Shown piece by piece: positions 52,367 through 64,000 of a stretch of 64,000 bases of DNA (its first letter is position 1; each line of letters starts with the position of its first letter). Source of the stretch: Epiperipatus broadwayi. Taxonomy: Eukaryota > Onychophora > Udeonychophora > Euonychophora > Peripatidae. The position numbers and the translations under genes were made by a program. The DNA is taken from positions 5,190,237-5,254,236 of the forward strand of contig JAQFVV010000031.1 in NCBI GenBank assembly GCA_028023455.1, in the 5' to 3' direction. A model generated the notes under the pieces. It had not been told where the DNA came from. It saw only the letters and a program-made list of their open reading frames with translations, and searched no databases.

Positions 52367-53420
52367 AGAATAAATTTATAATCTAGATTGCATCTATACT
52401 TATTGATAAGACTCTTATTGAACTATTAATTTACAGCTTAGCTCAGTTGGGGATTATAGGGTATGTGGTCATCTAGAATACAAATGGGATGAGAGAAGTA
52501 TTTATAGGCAACAATCATATAGTGTTTATTTAATTATATTATAAGTATTTACTTAACCTATCAAAAGGAAATAATTTATGGATTAACTTAAATCATGATA
52601 TGTTCAATTCTCTCATCACCCAAGTATATGCTAGACCAGTCATGCAACTCATCTAATATGTTTGGGGATAGTTGCAATAATAATCAATCTACTGGCATTC
52701 AATTTAGATTGAACAGCTATATCAAAGTTTATTAAATAATGAACTAATCTCAGGGCTCTGCTATAGGAACAATAAGTCAATCCTAATATAGTATGACTAT
52801 TAATAAATGAGGATTATTGTGGAATTGACATCTATTACAATAAATTACGGATAGACAATGATAATGATGGGGTACATTTTTATCTCACATCACTATCTAT
52901 TCTAAACAAGATAAAATTACATCTTGGCATTACATAATATTTGGATCTATTAACTCTGTATTGAGATATACTGCACATACTATGAAATTGATTAATATTA
53001 TAATTATATTGTGCTGAGCATATGTGTGTGGAAAATGGTCAAGAGAACGTATAGGCTAAAATAATTAAGATGGAATCTTACTTCAACAACACATTTATTA
53101 TGACACATTCTGTTAGGACACATTAATGATGATTTAACAATAACTTATGTTGATTACAAACTTGACTAAATAACACTTGGATACAATAAAATAACATTTA
53201 AATTACACAAATGGTTTCAATAACATTTACAATTCAATTAGTTAAATTATTAGCAACTCAAAATAATTCTATATTCACTTATTAATATCCATATCCCCTA
53301 ATCCCATTCTGTGATTTTAATAAACCAAGAAAGGATATCAAGTAATCAATTAATGCCATTTAAACTACTTCCGTATGCTTACAAATCTATATCTCTTATA
53401 TGAAATTAAGAAATCATTTT
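52365..53420. mobile_element. LTR-like region related to the 32-38 kb element
   Basis: TATTGATAAGACTCTTATTGAAC near 52398 and CAGCTTAGCTCAGTTGGGGA near 52433 parallel 33020-33075. GATAATGATGGGGTACATTTTTATCTCACATCA near 52857 parallels 25806 and 33480 (GATAATGACAGAAATAGGG...TCTCACATCA). An AACACATTTATTATGA-type stretch near 53087 parallels 26079. It is diverged, and the borders are not defined except by the (TA)n array on the left. Confidence 0.45.
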
Positions 53421-56360
53421 ATCAACTGCCAAAAAATAAAATAAAATTTTGTAATACAATGTTACATTTATCCCGGGAGGATGAATTATCAACAATTAAT
53501 AATGAATGAAATAATGATAATATGTCATATGATCTAACAAGTTACTCAGAACTTACAATTCCAGCGATGATCTTTTTGTGTGTGTATATATATATATAGG
53601 TTTATCATATTTCCGAATGTGTGCGCATTTATAAGATTACAAGCACAACGCATTTATTAATTATATTTCAATCAGTTTACTTGCGGAATAAATAAACCTC
53701 ACAATACGAATGGTGCAATAAGCTAATCATTGAATTAATAATCTTATTTAAAGCATATTATAGAAATCCATAAAACATTTATGTGATATAACTAACATAT
53801 ACTATCTGATGATAATTATGTCCCGGAATGAATAAGGACAGCGAAATAACAATAAATAAATATTCACATATACATGTGAGTGTTAACCAAAACTCCAAAT
53901 TCAAACTTAATTCTTAATAAATATCTACCAACTTTTAGGACACAAATGTTGCAGAACTCAGCCAACTTATCATAAATAAATGGGACATTTGCCACTTCAT
54001 TTAAAAAATACAACTGTCTCATCACATGCTATCAAACAACAAAATACACAACCACCTACAGTTTAATAAGTAAGTAATCAAGGAGAGTATTACTCAATCC
54101 ACAGAGCAAAAATCATCCCTTCGATCGCTTCTTCATCCAAATGTTATGAACGCATTTCATATATAAACAAATCTATAAAAAGACAAACTCTTAATTTTTC
54201 ATGGTCTTTTAGCACATGGCACCAAACCGAAACCGATAAGAAACAAATAAGCATAAATTTAACTCTTATACAATATATTCTGAAAGCAAACACACAAGAT
54301 AATATATGATCATGCATAAAATAATCCTTCTATATCACATCAGATAATATTAGCATTAACTAAATTACAAATGAGTCTAATATCTTTAAAAAAATTATGA
54401 GTATCGAAATTCAAATTAGCATAAATACTATTAAATAAGCTTAACCATTTGGCAATACTGGCCTAAATGTTTTCATGTATTTGCTTACTATAATTAATTA
54501 ATGAATAATGATAAAGCATCTAATTTTGCACTAATAATATGAGCACGGGGATATGTAATATTTACATAATCTAACAAAAAGAACATATTACCGACTCTCC
54601 GAGAAGTTCCAGAGGAAATTGGATACACAAAATTATAATAATAATAAAAATTAGTGTCAAAATAAACATAAATAAATAAATACATCTGTATATCTATCAT
54701 ATGTGAAAGAAGAAATGCATATCAAACCTTCTGTCATTAAAACAAAAGTTCTCACTTGTAATTTGTTTTCTTTTTTATATTTTTAGTTCATACTTGAAAC
54801 TTTGCATAAATGAAAATGCAAGCGTAACTCATGGTGATAAGATGAATAACAAACATAAGTGTACACATATTATCCCTGCAGGTTAGACATAAATTTGGCA
54901 AGAACAGAAATAACTTTCATTGTTCTTAGGATTTCCCAATAGATGTTATAAGCAACTTTTGCAAGTACTTGGATCTATTTGTTATTTTTTTTTATAAACG
55001 TTGTTTTGTCTAATTTCCAACATTTAATACATTTTTTATGATGATCAAAATTAAGGTTGCTTAATCATCCATGTTTATATCCTTCTGGTAAATAATTATC
55101 AAGTATTATTGGCACACATTCTTTCACTCCTACATGAATATGAATGGTTAGGTAATTTAAGGTACATAATTATTATAATAATGTAGAATACTATATTGAA
55201 TAATTTTTCTGTCTCAGTCTTTTTTCATATACAACAAAATATGAAATTCATTAAAAAAGAGTCACTCTAATATTCCATTACATAGTTCAGCATAAATTTT
55301 CCAATTCTTATTATTACGACTACTTCACATAATTCCAATGGCACACTATTTATTAAAAATACATTGTAATAAATTTGTATCAGTGATTTTTCTAAGTAAT
55401 ATCTATGCATTATGAATCAAATAAGTTCAAATTGTTAGTTGATAAAAAAGTTAGAAACTGGTATACCTCTGAACATTTAGCTTTCCTTTTTAGAAAATAT
55501 CATCTGGTGTAATTCAGAATTATATGTTGCATTTATTCTTGAGTAGTATAGAATATGTTTCCTTATTAAAGAGGTAGTGGGGAATCCAATGAAACTGTTA
55601 AATTCACTTGTTTTATTATATTTCTTTTTAGAATGTTATTCCACCTTGTTTAAACGGTTTCTAATGTCTTCTCCAAAACTTTTTCGAAATCTTCTGTAAC
55701 TTAGCCATACCTTTTTTTGATTTTATAATGAGCTTAACAATATGCAAGAATTTATTGCTTGTGAAAATGTTAAGAATAGAGTTTTGAAACAATAAAAAAT
55801 ATATTAAGTTACAAATATAAATTAATAATAAATAAAATAACCTTTATATTTTCTGTAATACAAGATTTTATACAATAAATAATAAGTAAAAAAAATCATA
55901 CTAACTGATGGAGTGTGTGTGTACCTGTTTTTACATTGATCCAGAAGACTATTAATGACTGAGTTATTAACATTTTTTACGGCAAATAAATAATGCTATT
56001 ACAAGATGGATATGTTAAGTGATGACTAGAAATATGAATAAGGTGTGGAGTGTGAGATGATGTGAATGGACATGCACCTATACATAAAAGTTAGATCTTG
56101 GAATGGCAATAGACAGTAGGTTAGAAACTTAATGAATAAACATTGAGTATGCCCTTATAGACAAACAATACACATTCCCACTATTAAATATACATAAAGG
56201 AAAAGGAATTTTAATGATTGGTACACCATAACTAAGATCCTGATAATGTTTCAACCATATTTAAAACATTAAGTTATACTACAATTAATTTTTTTCTTAT
56301 TATCTACCCTTGATCACTGTTGTCACAATGTAAACTTTCCACATTTCTTCATGGTGCCAA
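53421..56360. other. AT-rich intergenic DNA, no gene seen
   Basis: The 68-codon minus-strand frame at 54494-54700 has no recognised motif. The first several hundred bases may extend the LTR-like region. Confidence 0.5.
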
Positions 56361-56366
56361 TCTGGA

Positions 56367-56374
56367 AGGTCACA

Positions 56375-56408
<34 letters not shown>

Positions 56409-56416
56409 TGTGACCT
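56367..56416. repeat. (TA)n-cored palindrome 1
   Basis: AGGTCACAATATAT...ATATATTGTGACCT: perfect arms around a TA core. Confidence 0.95.
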
Positions 56417-56430
56417 ATCCAAATTATATA

Positions 56431-56499
56431 TAAATATCAATGTACTTTGGTACATATATATATATATATATATATTGTACCAAAGTACATTGATATTTA
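56431..56499. repeat. (TA)n-cored palindrome 2
   Basis: Perfect 23-bp arms (TAAATATCAATGTACTTTGG and its complement) around a TA core, 14 bp from palindrome 1. Confidence 0.95.
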
Positions 56500-58240
56500 A
56501 TTAATTTTATGAATCCCATGTTTTAAAATATAAAAAAAGTAAAATTGAGAGAATAAAATGTAAAAACTAAAGAGCAGGGAGGAGGGGGTATTTGTTAATA
56601 AATAAAAATAAACTGTAAACGCTTGTTAAAATAATAAGAAAAATAAACCGTAAACACTTTTTAAAATAATAAGATTTTTTTTGTTTAAAAGAGGGAAAAA
56701 AGTCTTGTAATAAAAAAATGATTTTAATATTCTTTAAATGAATTTATAATAAAATAAAGAGATTTCATTTTATTTTATAATAAACTAATTAAATATATGT
56801 ACATGTGTGTATGTAATTTTTAATAAAAAATAGAAGCAAAAGCTGATTTATTTCACGAGACGCTGCTGCTAATAAAGTTTTCCATTGTTTAAAACAGTAT
56901 AAATAGCTCAACATTTTATTATTTTGGGCTTGTGCATGTGGTAATTATTTCTTGAAGTAATATCTCCAAAAAATGTTGCATTGTTAAAACCAACATGGTG
57001 TGCAGTCGACCGAAGCCGCTGAATGCATTTAAGATCTGCAATTAGTTCGGAAAGTGATCATGTTTAAATAGACTAAATGAACAGTGGAGTGTGTGTACGC
57101 CAAACCAGCCACAAAAATTATACTATATCACTGGATCTATGGAGGAGTTATTTACCATTCATTAATGAGTTAAAATAATTCCATTATGCTGTTTCCATCA
57201 TATTAAAAAAAAATCCTAGGTAATTATTTGACTTTGATATCTTAATATTCCTGATTTCTTCTTAAAATAAAAGATAGACTTTATTAAAAGAACTTTGAAC
57301 TTTATGAATTAATCTTAAAAATAAAACTTTAAATTTCAAAAGATAATATTTGCAATAATAAAAATAAGTAAAATCAGGCTTTATTATTAAATAATATTTT
57401 GAAACAAGTGCATGCACGTATGTGTGATTTGATTTTTTTTTTTGTTAAAAAAAAGAAAAAAAAAGAGAAATAAAATATAATGTAACGTGTATACTTTATT
57501 TGCTAAAGTAATGTATTAAAATGCTTTATTTTATTTTTTAAAAAAGGAGTGTGTTTCATTATAAGATAAAACGATTAATTTATTTTAAATGAAAAAATAA
57601 TTAAATTATTTTTCTTAAAATATTTATGTTTATTTTGATACGTGCGGGTAAGTATAAATATTTATTTTTCTTAATAAAAGTAGGAGGGAAAAAATCTAAT
57701 TATTGATAATAGTATTTCATAAATGATTCGCTAAGTTAAAGATCTAAATGTTTCGGCAGTCAGTATAATATTAGTATTATGGTTTTAAAGGATTGAAGTA
57801 TTATTTTGAATGGTTAGGGAAATTATTTTAGTTTTTTATAAAAATAGTAGTAACTTCAAGGGGCCATTTAAGATACCTTTTGTTTGTTTATTAGTGGATG
57901 GTTGGAAACTGATTGAGCTAGCGGGGATTTCAGGTACCAAATTATGTTGATCAGATGGACATGCTGATTCTAACATAATTAGCTGGCACCTAAGGGATTT
58001 TCTTGCTTCTTTTAAAAATAAAATAAAGTGTTTATATCTATATCTGGTAGTTGAGTGTTGGGTGTTATTGGTAATTCACTACTGATGATAGTTGACACTT
58101 TAGCTGAAAACCAACCATTTTCTGGGAGGGAAGCTTAGGAGGACAAAGTATAATAAAATATTAATTGACATTTTTGTCGATAGTTGTTGTTTCCCGTATT
58201 TAATTGGTAATTTTAGGTGGAGTTAAGAGGCAGTTGGTTC
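56500..58240. other. AT-rich intergenic DNA, no gene seen
   Basis: A/T homopolymer runs. No coding signal. Confidence 0.55.
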
Positions 58241-58241
58241 A

Positions 58242-58243
<2 letters not shown>

Positions 58244-58298
<55 letters not shown>
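58244..58298. repeat. (TA)n(TG)n compound tract
   Basis: TA dinucleotides to about 58280, then TG dinucleotides. The 81-codon minus-strand frame across it (58213-58458) is not recognised. Confidence 0.95.
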
Positions 58299-58299
<1 letters not shown>

Positions 58300-58548
58300 C
58301 ATCTGTGTCTTAATTTTAAAATTTTCATGGATAAATGATGATTTCATATTATTATTATTTTCAGGATAACAAGTATCTTCCTCAGAGCGTCCTTTTTCTA
58401 AAATCATAGGAATGCATGTGAGATTTACAATTGTTTGTATCTTTTTCTTTTTTCTCATATTTAAATTATATTGGTTGAGAAGTTTTAAAATTTATTTTGT
58501 TTTCCAATAGCTTCTTCAAAATATTGTTAACCTTCTTTAATTCACACC

Positions 58549-58585
58549 TTTCATTATATATATATATATATATATATATAATGAA

Positions 58586-58622
<37 letters not shown>
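58549..58622. repeat. (TA)n-cored palindrome plus second (TA)n
   Basis: TTTCATTATA...TATAATGAAA at 58549-58586 is palindromic. Another (TA)n follows to about 58622. Confidence 0.9.
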
Positions 58623-58628
<6 letters not shown>

Positions 58629-59600
58629 TTGCATATGTTTATTTATGTAATGGAGTGGTTTCTTCTTTTTTTATAACATAAATTTGAGAAAGAAACCATT
58701 TCTGTAAACAGACAAACCATCAATGTATGCAAATTTGAATTTAAAATACAAAACGAAAGAAAAAATCATTATATATATATATTCGATTTAATACTTTACA
58801 CTTTCTATGCAGCTTTCAAAACTGTTGTCGCTTAATTCCTGAGAAAAACCACTTTTACACTACAAAATGAATTTAGTTCATGATAAAATTATGTAATCAA
58901 AATTAAAATATTGTATTAATGTATGTGTGAATAAAAACAAATATAACGTTTTTCAAAAAACTGTACATTAAAGTAAACAATGATAAGCAATATATTTTGT
59001 TTGAATTATATTATTTCAAAGTCAATTCTAACAAAAATAATACTGAAACTATATCCAAATTTATGATGATATGTCTTAGGGTTGATGATATGTAACCGCA
59101 GACATATAAAGTAAAGTAAAACGTTTAAGACTGTAAGTAGTAATAAATGATATTTTTAAACTTGATGAGAAAAGCAACAGCAATGAATCTAGCAAAAATT
59201 TAAAGTAAGACTAAATAAACTATATATGGTTAAAGATGTCAGTTATAAGTCAATGATTACAAAGCAGGAAAATATAAAAAATGATAAAATCCAAATAATT
59301 CTCTACTTTTGTGTCATTTATAATATAGTTGAATAAACAGACTAAAGTGCATATTAAATCCCTATGATAAGATATGTTTCTGGTATTTGTGTTTATCATT
59401 GAAGTTAGAATCTTATAAGCTACAAATACAATAATTATATATGTTTTTTTTATTCAAATAAATTAATTTTATATAGATATTACAATTTGTTTATTTACAA
59501 TGTATTTTCATATTGTCCTATTAATAAAATATGATAATGATGAGTTGTTTAAGATGAACATTTTGTTTGTAAAGAGTTCTGTATTTAAAAACAAATAAGA
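58623..59600. other. AT-rich intergenic DNA, no gene seen
   Basis: No coding, RNA or repeat structure recognised. Confidence 0.55.
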
Positions 59601-59727
59601 AGGGTAGAGAGAGCAAGTTAAATTACCCTGAACGTAGTTCATGAATGTCTAATAATTTCCAAGTCACATTAACTATGTTTTGAGGACCAATGGCTTTATC
59701 TCTTTGTTTAATTTTAATTAACTTTCT

Positions 59728-59737
<10 letters not shown>

Positions 59738-59802
<65 letters not shown>
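59738..59802. repeat. (TA)n array inside or at the end of the element
   Basis: A pure TA run interrupts the C-terminus of ORF2. The minus-strand reading past it (IKQRDKAIGPQNIVNVTWKL, 59720-59630) still looks protein-like, so the array probably expanded inside the element. Confidence 0.85.
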
Positions 59803-59808
<6 letters not shown>

Positions 59809-60060
59809 TTTATTTCTTTTGCACTAGGTGTTGGAAATTCAAATATTAGCTTGCATCGGGTTGTCCACATTGCATAAGTGTGGAAAATAGATAGTATTAT
59901 CCAGGCATAATTTTTGCTTGCAATGCTGTTGCTAATTGATGATAATGTTTCATAGTTAACTTTTGAACTTAAATCAATCAGTTCCCTAATCTCTCTGAGT
60001 TTAATGCATCTGGGTATAATGTGTTCTATTGATTCATTCTCAAGCAACCATAGATTGCAT
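59803..60060 (-). pseudogene. ORF2 terminal zinc motif and tail
   Basis: The minus strand carries ICNLWLLENESIEHIIPRC, the counterpart of CQLC...EHFLLQC in the two other copies. The second Cys of the first pair is lost (CNLW). WIILSIFHTYAMWTTRCKLI follows, a tryptophan-rich tail. Confidence 0.7.
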
Positions 60061-60399
60061 ATAGGATCAATACTAGAATAACCTCTATTGTATGATAGAA
60101 ATAAACTTTTTGGTAAGGAGGCCAGATTTATTTTAGATATGAAATCAATAAATTTTGCTTCAAGACTCCGTCTTCTAAAATAATGTATTGTTTTTATTAG
60201 AAATATTGAGCTTACTTATGGGCATGTTAATTTCAGAATGAATTAGGTAGTATGCATCCCAGTATTTAATCTTGTTCATATTAGGTGTATTGTTATGTCA
60301 TTGGTGTTTGTTAATAAGGTTACTAATTGTTGTTATACAATCAAACTTTTTAGGTGGTGGTCTGTCTGTAGGTTGAATTGTTAATGGAGCACTAATATA

Positions 60400-60741
60400 T
60401 CAAATATCATGATTAATCATAGTAAGTATGTTAAAAGAATTTTGGAAATATATTGTGTTAATGGAATGCAGCAAAAGTCCATTATGCTGTTGAGGTCGCT
60501 GCATTCCAGCAAGACTTATTGCTACACTTTTTCTACACCTAAACAGTTTTGAACATAATGTGTTGATTTTGCACTCAAATCTTTTTGTCGGCCTTATGAT
60601 TGGTAGAAAGTAGTTTATTTTAGGAAATAATATCATATTCAATAATGATACTTTTCCATGTAAGGATAAATAGACCTTTGATAATAAATTAATTATTTTA
60701 TTTGCTGAATGTAAGAAGTTATTTTGTACTTCCCTGGACAT
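60400..60741 (-). pseudogene. ORF2 thumb region
   Basis: 113 codons with LLSKVYLSLHGKVSLLN, FPKINYFLPI and LLLHSINTIYFQNS, matching 1739-2146 in order and spacing. Confidence 0.75.
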
Positions 60742-60887
60742 AAAAGAGGGTGATTTAAGATGGAAAGGAAGACCAAGAAAGTTTTGTGGTTCTCTGCAAA
60801 AAAAAGATGTTATCTTTTTGCCTGTGGCTATTTTCCATGTGGAAGATTTTAGATATTGAATTTAAATTTAAATTTCTCTGTACATTA

Positions 60888-61418
60888 TCAAATATGGAAT
60901 ATAATTGAATAGTATGTGTAAGTCATATATGCCAGTACTTTGACTTCTCTGTTTAAATTTGGGATAAAGATGCCAGGTAGCTGCCTTTCTATTTGAACAA
61001 GCAGAGGATTCAGATAGTTAATAAAAAGAAGAGCACTTAGGAGTGAGCCCTGTTGAATAGACATATATGGTTTAAAGAAATTTGATGTTCTCCAATTTAT
61101 TGAGATGCATATTTGCCTATTTCTGAATAGGTTTGATACAATTTGAATAAATACTTTGGGTGTATTATTGTCATGTAAACGTTGTATAAGAATATATGTT
61201 CTTACCGAGTCAAAAGCATCGGCAACATCAAGTTGAACAGTTATAGGGTTTTTTTTATGTGTATGTAGATAATCTACTAACAACTTAATGTGTGCCATGG
61301 CTAATGTTGAAGATGAACCTTTCCTGGCATATTGGCTTTTAGAGATGCAATAAAGATTAATTTCTTGTATAGCATCTTTAATTGTTGATTCAATGACCGT
61401 AATTATTAGCGGTGTCAT
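60888..61418 (-). pseudogene. ORF2 reverse transcriptase core, catalytic site lost
   Basis: 176 codons open. Motif A is LDVADAFDSVR (about residue 63-73) and motif B is QQGSLLSALLF. Where the sibling has SYVDDTVIF, this copy reads AYMTYTYYSIIF, so both aspartates of motif C are gone. Motif A and B patterns identify the domain. The loss of YVDD shows it is dead. Confidence 0.85.
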
Positions 61419-61438
61419 TGATATGGGCCTGAAACTAG

Positions 61439-61912
61439 TTAGTTGTGTAGGTGATTTATTTTTTTGATGAAATGTACCATTAAAATAGGGTATAGATTAG
61501 GAATGTTTTTGTTTCCACAGCCTAAATAATTTGCCATCTTTGTAATTATTGGAATTGAAAATTGGCTGAGATGTAATAAAATAAAGTGAGAAATTCCATG
61601 AATACCTGGATGAATACGATCTGGAAGAGATTCAAGTTTGTTTCTGGTTGATTGCTCAGAAATGATGTTAAAGTTTGTTTCGTCTGAAATGCGCCATATC
61701 TTGTGTGGCGTTTCTTGTATTTGTTGAAGTTTCTCTTGAAAAAAAAAACGTTTAATTTCATTTATCATTTGATAACCAATTAGCGATTTACCATTTGATT
61801 GTATCGTAGATGGAATTTTTTTTTTTATTGTAAGCTCCAAGAGCCCAGCGGATATATCCACCAGTCCAGCAGTGCTGTGCATTGACATATGCACTAGCTC
61901 CTTTGATAGCAA
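61439..61912 (-). pseudogene. ORF2 segment before the RT
   Basis: 157 codons, with ETNFNIISEQ, LESLPDRIHPGIHGI and FILLHLSQFSIPIITKM. This corresponds to 3097-3315 in the other element. An overlapping frame at 61788-62123 continues it upstream with PRLRYLNPLLATIQKK. Confidence 0.7.
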
Positions 61913-62138
61913 GGTATTCTGATAACTTTTTCTGTTGTGCTCTATATTTCAGTTTTAAATTAGAGATTACGTTTATGTTATCTATGTTACATGGAATTTT
62001 AGAAAGCTGAGTATTAATATATGAAAGGTCTTGCAATAATCGTTTTGGATTTTTTAATTTTTTTTGAATAGTTGCTAATAATGGATTTAAATACCTCAAT
62101 CGGGGTAAACCATGCCTCTTCAATTGGTTAGTTTATTA

Positions 62139-62222
62139 ATATTTACTTTAAAGATATATATATGATTCTGAGATCAGAATCATATATATTTACTTTAAAG
62201 ATATATATATGATTCTGAGATA
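62139..62222. repeat. ~47-bp tandem duplication with palindromic junction
   Basis: ATATTTACTTTAAAGATATA occurs at 62139 and 62186. Between them ATGATTCTGAGATCAGAATCAT is a palindrome. It lies inside the element and is absent from its sibling. Confidence 0.85.
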
Positions 62223-62605
62223 ATTGCTTCATGTGTGGATGAAGAGTTAACATTCTAATAGTTTTTTGACAATAATTTCCAGTTGAGTTTTGAAATTGTG
62301 TATTAATTTCAATAATCTGTGCAAGATGATCTGAGAAATTATTTGGTTGAAGAGTTGCCTGTATTTGGAAATGAATATCTGGAGTGTAGTAAAATAAGTT
62401 TATTAAATATTTTGTAGACTGTATGTAGAATGAAAACGCATCGGGAGGGAGGAAACCTTGATCACAGATAATTTTTTTTGAAAGAAGGTGCATATATTTA
62501 GAGTTAAATTCACTATATTAAATGTTAAAATCTCCTAATAGAATTCATGCCAATGAACTTGTTCTTAGTACCATATTTATTGTATTAATAATGTAAAGAA
62601 AGGAA

Positions 62606-62997
62606 CTAACAGTTAAACGCAAAATTATTATAGAAGAACATTGTAATTAGTATATTATCATCAATGTATATAATTTTGAAGGATGATGGAGGCAAATTTT
62701 TATTAATAATTATATCAATACCACTTGAAGCTGTGACAGCAATAGAGAATTTTAGATAATCAGAATTTTCTAAAAGTTGGTGTATCATATAGTTTGATGA
62801 GATGTGAATTTTTGTTTCAGACATAAATAATTTTTGAGGAGATTGCATCTCAAGCTAATTTTTAATAGCATGTACTTTTTTATCGAATTTATGCCTCTTA
62901 CATTTGCAGCAATAATTTTGATATTGGAATTGTTAGTTTTGTATCCACGTGTATTAATTTTGGCAAAAGAAAAATTTTGATGAAGGTTGAGAAACAT
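62606..62997 (-). pseudogene. ORF2 N-terminal endonuclease remnant
   Basis: Two overlapping frames. 62997-62785 holds IIAANVRGINSIKK (opening strand with the N-x-RG motif). 62848-62606 holds KLFMSETKIH (metal-binding Glu retained) and IDIIINKNLPPSSFKIIYIDD, paralleling VGILIYHKAPFESFKILYLDE of the other copy. A frameshift separates them. The middle of the domain is spread over 62143-62605. Confidence 0.75.
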
Positions 62998-63256
62998 TTT
63001 AATATAATTAATTTATAGACATGTCTTCTCACAATCACTAAAATGAAATTCTTGAATCAAATTTATTTATGAGGATTCATCAAATGTAAACTGTAGTGAC
63101 TCTTCAATGTCTTTTGTAGAGTTTATCTTTGACTGGGATTTATGCTGTATATGTCATTGATCAAGTTCGTAATTCCACCTTTCCTTCTTTTGTTTGCATT
63201 TTCTATTTCAGTTTGATTTTCAAAATCTAAAAATGTATCTCCAGAAATGCTATTTG

Positions 63257-63943
63257 TTATTTCATCATCTGAACTTGGTCCACAGAGTTGATCATGTTTT
63301 TTTCTTTTTTCGTTTTCTTTTCTTTGTTTTGTCCCTTGTTGATATTTTTTGTATTGTTTTGACTTAGATAGAAGTTGTTCTCGTTTTCATTTAACATACT
63401 TTCTGAATTATTGTCACACTCTTGATTTGAAACACATGGTTCAAATATTTCTGATGGAATCGTTTCCTTTTTTCCAATATTAGTATGAATCTCAGTTTGT
63501 TGTGTTGCATTGTCTTTATATGTTTCTAACTTTGCATTAGAAATATTAGATGCTGGAGAGTGATCTCTTGAACGAGTGTTTTTATATAATATATTAGATA
63601 AGTTGTTATTCTGATTTTTAAATTCGTTTTTAAGTTTAGAATTTTTAGAAGAGAGTGTTATTACATTTTTATGCATATCTGTTAAGTATTGCTAATTCTG
63701 AGATGAATTTATATTTGAATCTATAATTTGAGAACTATTTTTATTAATTTCAATCATAGAACCATCCAAATACATAAGATTTTTTGAAGTAATTTTGTCA
63801 GTTATCAAATTGATTTCCTTGCAAGCTTCTTGTTGTGTGAGACATTTGCGCATTCTGTTTCTTTTAACCCCACAATGCTTACAGATTCTAGAAGAACAGT
63901 CTTTGATAAGATGCATCCGTTCTTTACAGAAAAAAAAAACCAT
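63257..63943 (-). pseudogene. ORF1 remnant with zinc knuckles, incomplete at the window edge
   Basis: 63943-63692 contains FFCKERMHLIKDCSSRICKHCG and a further C, a degenerate double knuckle equal in position to the one at 5.8 kb. 63676-63257 is an Asn/Ser/Glu/Lys-rich tail with no domain, as in the sibling's ORF1 C-terminus. A frame break lies at 63680. Confidence 0.7.
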
Positions 63944-64000
63944 TGTGGAATAACGCCACGAAATGATAAAATCATTGGTGAGTCTCTTGAATGAATAATA

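Larger units (their letters stand above)
59620..64000 (-). mobile_element. Second Tx1/L1-like non-LTR element, inactive, runs off the window
   Basis: Same layout and orientation as the element at 0.8-7.2 kb. Minus strand: ORF1 with zinc knuckles (63943 down to about 63120), endonuclease start (about 62997), RT (about 61418-60900), thumb (60741-60400) and a terminal zinc motif (about 60060-59980). Protein motifs match its sibling position for position but with many changes, so it is a different, older lineage. The 5' end lies beyond 64000. Confidence 0.8.

Noticed and set aside
52430-52500. tRNA-like TTAGCTCAGTTGGGG
   Set aside because: It looks like a tRNA A box, but no B box or acceptor pairing follows within tRNA length. 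Similar sequence at 33060 suggests it is part of an LTR-like repeat.

Overview
This is animal (metazoan) nuclear DNA, strongly AT-rich and gene-poor. It has no bacterial-style operons, and its ORFs are short and broken. It is crowded with simple repeats: long (TA)n, (TAC)n, (TTC)n and (TAGA)n tracts. It also holds decayed retroelements: Tx1/L1-like non-LTR elements, Penelope-like elements with GIY-YIG domains, and a Gypsy-type LTR element. One gene fragment encodes a divergent TIR domain. This mix suits a large invertebrate genome. A lophotrochozoan such as a cephalopod is my guess, not something the sequence proves.

Layout. 1-7.8 kb: a nearly full-length but broken Tx1/L1-like element on the minus strand sits inside a compound (TAC)n/(TTC)n array, beside a 5'-truncated stub of the same 3' end and a fragment of a third copy. 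7.8-16 kb: AT-rich intergenic DNA with a small direct duplication. 16-20.8 kb: an LTR-like region, a possible first coding exon on the minus strand, and a degenerate Penelope-like element. 22-25.5 kb: microsatellites, a dispersed repeat and a suspect low-complexity stretch.

25.6-37.9 kb is the most structured part. Two long direct copies (25591-29795 and about 33266-37900) flank a 3.5 kb core with two minus-strand gag-like ORFs and no pol. I read this as a non-autonomous LTR element with very long LTRs. The right copy carries an inverted-arm insertion with a 13-bp target duplication, and the left copy preserves the empty site. 38.1-40.7 kb: remains of a second, related element, with gag-type coiled coil and an integrase C-terminus.

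42.8-50.1 kb: two phase-compatible minus-strand exons, a TIR-domain exon and a downstream exon, separated by a 6.3 kb intron. The intron contains an 0.75 kb foldback structure, Penelope-like pieces (including a head-to-head inverted pair) and a tRNA-like SINE remnant. 50.2-51 kb: a TAGA array. 51.1-51.9 kb: a 350-bp direct duplication. 52.3-54 kb: a (TA)n array and another LTR-like relative. 54-59.7 kb: AT-rich intergenic DNA with several (TA)n-cored palindromes. 59.6-64 kb: a second, more decayed Tx1/L1-like element on the minus strand, running off the window end.

The only strong candidate for a host gene is the TIR gene. Everything else with coding potential is retroelement-derived.
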